This document shows positions 59,556 through 64,000 of a DNA stretch of 64,000 bases, piece by piece. The DNA is taken from positions 1-64,000 of the forward strand of contig JADNYJ010000010.1 of assembly GCA_015501075.1 (NCBI GenBank), read 5' to 3'. Position 1 is the stretch's first letter, and each line of letters opens with the position of its first letter. The notes below the pieces were generated by a model, which worked only from the letters and a program-made list of their open reading frames with translations, searched no databases and was not told the DNA's origin. Source of the DNA: Gymnopilus junonius. Lineage: Eukaryota; Basidiomycota; Agaricomycetes; Agaricales; Galerinaceae. A program made the translations under genes and the position numbers.

Positions 59556-61293
59556 TCAAGGAGCAAACCACGTAGTACTCCTTCGGGACGCAACAATCCT
59601 TCCAGATTTAATCGTCGTCCTGTCAAAGCAAGGGTTCAGGACTGCGCTCTGTAAGGTTCCTCGTCCGTGGAGAATAACAAAATCGGCTGGATCATCGACG
59701 TCGGGGGTGAGGTCGCGCGGGATATTCTCCTGGCCAATGGCCCGTTTGGAGGTCAGAGTTACGGAGCGCTAATCAGAAACATTATCAGCACAAATTCGAC
59801 CCCTTTGGTAAATTTAACAAGGTGAAGTATGAACTTCAAATGAAAACGATCGATAATATAACAGGGGAAACTCGCGGAAAGAAGGGACGGGGAAAAGGAA
59901 ATGGCGACCTACTGTAAGGCTTCGAATATCTTTCGGAGTGGCTGCCTGGAATACTCCCACACTAAAAGTACAAAGAGACAGGGGATCCACGGAGCCTTGA
60001 GGAGTGAATGCGTTTTCGACGTTATTGACTGACATGGCTATCTCAATCCCATATTTCTGAGCAATGTACGGAACACGAAGTGTCCCCCGTGGCGCACCTA
60101 GTGGCTCATCCCAATGAGCTCGACCTTGCATGTATATATCTGACTGGGGAAGGCCAACGAAGGTGATGGGCAAATCAGAAATGGCGGTAGCAAGTTTACT
60201 CCACTGTTCTTCAGAAAAAAGCTGGAGGCGCGTCGCATGCCCGATGGTGATGCGCGGACAAGCACCTATGACTTTGCCACCAGATACAGCGTCCGACCCC
60301 TCGACAGATTGATACCGGCGTTTGACTTGTGCAATGACTTCATAGATGAGGGGCTCAGAGTTTGGGTCAAGATTATAATCCAAATGGAAGTCAACTTGTT
60401 TTATGTTTCGACTATCCGCGATATCAAAAATAAGAGTAATATTTCTCTTGGCTTGGTCAATGCTAGGTTCCACATATGGCGCGGACCCGACGACGCTGAC
60501 ACCATGGCGCGAAGCGGCATCTTCGAGAAGCGAGAAGTTCTGACCTGGATTCTGATGGTCCAGAGACTCAAAAAGGGGTTCTTGAGCAAATACTGTAGGC
60601 GTTAATTGGTATAATGATCCGACCTAAAAATTAGAAGCACTAACCAGCTATTTGCACGTCACACTGCTTTCGGTAGTCATCCTGAAGCTTTAGACCTGCA
60701 TCGAGGCATGAAAACCCAACGGAGGTGTCTACTTCTACATGAGCCCGCATGGCTGTTGTGCCATACAGGACACTTTCTTTGATTACTCGAGCACCTCGAT
60801 GGTACAAATCCTCGAACCGATCTGGAAATTCGGCCTTTGCTTTCCCTGTGACTTTCATGGCTTCTAGAAAATCCCTACACGTTACATCATTTAGTTGAGT
60901 ACATGTATTCCTTCGTGAACGTATATGGCAGGTTCTAGTAACTTACCCTTTGATGAGGTCCCCGCATTGGTCGAGGATGAAGCATTTATCGAGATGAATA
61001 TGGGAATGACAGAACCTTGAGGCCGGCTATGAGATATCATTGGATCAAATTAGCAAGGAATTAGGGGCTCACGAGGGTAACATTATGCCTCCTTGCGCAT
61101 CAACGAGCCTCGGTATGGGGTCATCGAACTCGGACACGGCTGTGGATCGACCTTCCTCTTCCTGGGGCGACATAGTTGCCACCCGACCGTCTCGACATTC
61201 GACTGACCAAGTCTTCGCTGCAAGCTCTTTATCGACGTATGGCAGACGGACGTTTGTGATCACGATGCCTCCATCGACTCCGGAGACTTGCAT
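59556..61293 (-). CDS. Cytosine-deaminase-like amidohydrolase
   Basis: This is a metal-dependent hydrolase of the amidohydrolase superfamily, closest in layout to bacterial CodA-type cytosine deaminases. The start at 61293 gives MQVSGVDGGIVITNVRLPYV. The metal-binding HSHIHLDKCF (HxH motif, about 60980-61005) follows DAQGGIMLP. Then come YGTTAMRAHVEVD near 60750, VDFHLDYNLDP (about 60375), ITIGHATRL near 60230, and the terminal aspartate in GSVDPLSL near 59975. The C-terminal part (DVDDPADFVILHG) ends STTWFAP at 59556. Introns near 61060, 60900-60950, 60600-60640, 59780-59910 are short. The substrate (cytosine, a pterin or another cyclic amide) cannot be fixed by eye. Confidence 0.87.
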
Positions 61294-61857
61294 TTGCAGG
61301 CAATTTGATCAGTTCTCCGCCTCACGTTTGTTCGATGGCACTTAAAGGATCGTATATATCATTTGGATGAAGGTCGAGAACATCGTGAGATCCTCTGATA
61401 ATATATTATTATTTAAGGCAAATTCCTCGATTGGGGTGAATGGCTCGCTCACCTCGCTCCTCAGCGTGTTCATCCATACATATGATCTGTCCTTTACAAT
61501 CCCTTCTAGATGAGGTGAAAAAACACGCCCCGCGGTGACGAGGACGTTGATAAAGAAGGGAACTTGAAAGAAAGCTGAGAAAAGGTCACGCTGTGCTCTA
61601 ATCACGTTGACGTCGGTGGGATGTTTCCGCGAGGTTTTCCCTTTTCAACCAACACTAGAACCCGTCAATACTAATCTGTCTTGCTCAGCTTTGCCTCATG
61701 AACTGCTTTACGAAAATACTCTAAATTCTGGATCTCACGCCGTAATAGTCTTTCTGGGCTCTACTTTCTGATTTCCTATTCTTATGTCAATGCTCTTGGC
61801 CATTCTTCGCGGAAACTCCTGCACCAGAACACGAGGCAATAAGCTCGCTGAATTTCA
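61294..61857. other. Intergenic region
   Basis: It presumably contains the amidohydrolase promoter. No coding frame is convincing. Confidence 0.45.
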
Positions 61858-62391
61858 TTGCTCAATGGTGTCCTGACTAATCACGTTTATCATCCCCTTT
61901 CTCTCTTTGTTCTCGGAAGAAATTTGGAATCTACAGCCGATTGGCGCAAGGCACTGCAAAATTTGCCATGCTCCAACCACGACTGTTTATCATGGCGTAA
62001 ATTTTATTTCTTCACCGGATCTCTCAGCTTGACATGTTCTTTCTCCATTCTGATAATTGGAATTCAACATACGGACCCGGATGGAGGTGAAGTCATTGAA
62101 ACTCAAGGTGGGCGTGACCTTGTCAAAAATATACTCCATGATATCCGTCGACGCATCACAATAGAACCACTAAAAGTGTCAGATAATTATAGAGAAGTCA
62201 ATGTTCGCGGGAGTGCCTCAAGGCAATTATATGGGTTTGTTTTCCATGTTCGAGAATTGGAGGAACATCCGCGAGGCGTTGAACAGATACGTAAGGAATC
62301 CCAGGGCCTGATATGGAATTTTGCCTTATGGATAAACAAGCCGAGAACGATTTTGACTAAACTTTGTATGCAACCTTGTGCCGGTCTTTGA
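61858..62391 (+). CDS. Hypothetical protein, unrecognised
   Basis: This is an open frame of 177 codons with a possible membrane helix (FYFFTGSLSLTCSFSILIIG, about 62005-62065) and a mixed-charge second half (DLVKNILHDIRRRITIEPLK, VFHVRELEEHPRGVEQIRKE). I know no family with these features. Introns were not assessed and the true start may be elsewhere. It could be a real lineage-specific gene or a chance frame. Confidence 0.35.
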   Translation: MLNGVLTNHVYHPLSLFVLGRNLESTADWRKALQNLPCSNHDCLSWRKFYFFTGSLSLTCSFSILIIGIQHTDPDGGEVIETQGGRDLVKNILHDIRRRITIEPLKVSDNYREVNVRGSASRQLYGFVFHVRELEEHPRGVEQIRKESQGLIWNFALWINKPRTILTKLCMQPCAGL

Positions 62392-62782
62392 GAGTAGATG
62401 TGCTGACAATAGATGTCTTATGGTTAGGATGTCAATCTTCAATATCACCTTAGGTGTCTCTTGCTCGAGCATTGACACAGAGCACTCTAGAACGTTGTCA
62501 CTAGACATCGTAAAGCATGAACAACGCTGAGCATTGAGCATTACCGTCGTACCGTTTAGCCGACCTAGGTACTTACATGAAAACCTCGCTATAGGACCGC
62601 TATGTGCTATGGCTTCACTATGAACCCCAATAGTAACGTCTTCGTCCGCCGAGAACTGAGCAACACGTTCGGGGGTGACTTTGAATCGCCCCGTTTAGTC
62701 TCTATTGGGCAGATGTGACCCTTCAAGGTGTCGTAAAGAATGTTATTATCTGAGCTCTCACTAAAGTTCACCCGTTCGCTGA
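62392..62782. other. Intergenic spacer
   Basis: No recognisable gene or repeat. Confidence 0.45.
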
Positions 62783-63164
62783 TTACAATAAGTCGACTAA
62801 CTGCAAGTTGGCACCTTTCTTGAAAGGCAAGTTTAATCTTACCCAACCACTCGGATCTGTCGTGGGTTGTACCGTCGGTAGGTGGACTTCTGCCGTGCTG
62901 TCCGGAGGCACGAAGGCAATCGTGAGCCATAAATTCTCTACTTCGATGCCACACCTTCGCATAGCAGTGCACGCTGTCTCATTTATGGCCTCTTGTAATC
63001 GAACATACAAGTGGTCTGGCAAGCCTGCTTTGTTCTCCGCAGCCGATACGCGATAACAGAAAGCCCGATTATTTCATCTCCCCCAAACCTTGTTCTTTTA
63101 ATCTCGCCTCGACCTCTCTCAGGCAGAGAGTCACTGGGTCAGAGAAGAAGGTTTTGTCCTTCAT
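62783..63164 (-). CDS. Small hypothetical protein, two exons
   Basis: The start at 63164 gives MKDKTFFSDPVTLCLREVEARL. A 63-bp intron (about 63021-63083; GTTTGG...AAAGCAG) joins KEQG to LPDHLYVRLQEAINETACT in frame. The rest reads MRRCGIEVENLWLTIAFVPPD and WVRLNLPFKKGANLQLVDLL, with a stop at 62783. The roughly 105-residue product is amphipathic and helix-rich at the N-terminus, with no membrane helix. I do not recognise it. The clean splice join and protein-like composition favour a real gene, but an additional downstream exon is possible. Confidence 0.5.
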
Positions 63165-64000
63165 AACAGAACGCGGCGCCAATACCGTACCACCTCTTCT
63201 TATCATTCAATGAAACATGAGGCGTTCTCCCAGTCCAAGCTTTCTTCCTCGTATCATGTGTCCAACGCCTCTAGGAAAGACAGAGGGAACTTTTCTAATG
63301 TGACAAATTGTCGGGCCAGGTTTACCGTTATGGAATTGTTTGTCCCCTTGTCAGTTGAGCTATATAAGTGGTTCTTCTGAGAAAGCTGGATGCTTTAGGA
63401 ATTATGCATACGTACGTATGAAGCTTGAGGCGCAACGGCACCTTATTTTGGACGATCTACCACCGTACTCGTACCTTTTCATGGCCGACACCCCATCTTC
63501 TCTTGTCATCCTTATGAAACAAGAGACAAATGGCGAATACCTGGGGTGTAGATAAGTAGCGATTGGTACTTTTCATCGGATAAGATCGGCTTTACAATGC
63601 ATATCATTGCATGGTGACAGTGCGTGTGGGATATGAGGATGACGATACAGAATATTATAACATATAAGGAATTCATTCAGTCGATAAGTCAAGTACGAAT
63701 CGTATTGTAAAGAATCAAAAGGGCGACGTGCATCAACAGCGTGTCCGTCTGGGTGGGTATCAAAAAAATTTTGGGAAGAACTGCACAATGTTGGAAGAAA
63801 AAAAGGCAAACATTATTAATGTAAAGCGTGGCGTGGGGGTTCGAATGTATGTAGGTATTGGTGTTTCGCGAGTGGGACCGAAGGTTCTTGTGGATGTGTG
63901 TGTGAGAGAGCGAAGACAAAGAAGACCCAGAGAAATTTGCTCAAGCTACCCGATTTGAGAAGAAGCCCTCACTTTCATAGAGAGGGAGATGCGTATAGAG
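63165..64000. other. Right-end region without a recognised gene
   Basis: Short frames only. The segment may contain the upstream part of a neighbouring gene, but I see no supporting motif. Confidence 0.4.

Noticed and set aside
1..64000. CRISPR arrays, bacterial operons, riboswitches
   Set aside because: The window is eukaryotic with spliced genes; no direct-repeat/spacer array or bacterial-type signal is visible.

Overview
This is a nuclear window from a filamentous basidiomycete, almost certainly an agaricomycete (mushroom-forming) fungus. Genes are dense, occur on both strands and are cut by many short GT-AG introns of about 50-60 bp. The window carries typical fungal single-copy genes, a P450 tandem cluster, chromovirus-type LTR elements and an intron-containing tRNA. 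I cannot name the species.

Layout. Positions 1-11,760 are a nested repeat block. A Ty1/copia element lies on the minus strand and runs off the left edge. It is split by a complete 5,921-bp chromodomain Ty3/gypsy element (3872-9792; 229-bp LTRs; 5-bp duplication ATACA), and its reverse transcriptase is also interrupted by an 857-bp hAT-like insertion. Positions 11,890-17,954 hold three tandem cytochrome P450 copies, all apparently decayed. From 18,233 to 31,222 there are SNF5, a DNA polymerase X-family protein that has lost catalytic aspartates, a gelsolin/severin protein, the ergothioneine synthase EGT1, a DHHC palmitoyltransferase and a hot-dog thioesterase. At 31,439-33,527 lies a polymerase-delta-like gene that stops after the 3'-5' exonuclease domain, with a 746-bp non-autonomous hAT-like element 69 bp upstream of its start codon.

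From 34,810 to 52,464 come dynactin p62, a membrane protein, an arrestin-like protein, a NUDCD1-like CS-domain protein divergent from a nuclear coiled-coil protein, ERV46, VPS45 and a CPA2-type cation/proton antiporter. A long-TIR element with a 9-bp direct repeat (52,584-53,379) and a tRNA-Ala(AGC) follow. After a 3.3-kb stretch with nothing I recognise come an RGS/Rax1-like membrane protein, a cytosine-deaminase-like amidohydrolase and two small hypothetical genes.

How the genes relate. There is no operon or evident biosynthetic cluster; most are unrelated housekeeping genes. Several deal with secretory traffic (ERV46, VPS45, DHHC enzyme, arrestin) or with actin and dynein functions (gelsolin, dynactin p62, NudC-like). 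The most unusual signals are two reading-frame-intact DNA-polymerase relatives that seem unable to polymerise DNA, three different small DNA transposon derivatives with readable target-site duplications, and a consistent CpG-to-TpG decay signature in the repeats. Exon joins were inferred by eye and were not checked against transcripts.
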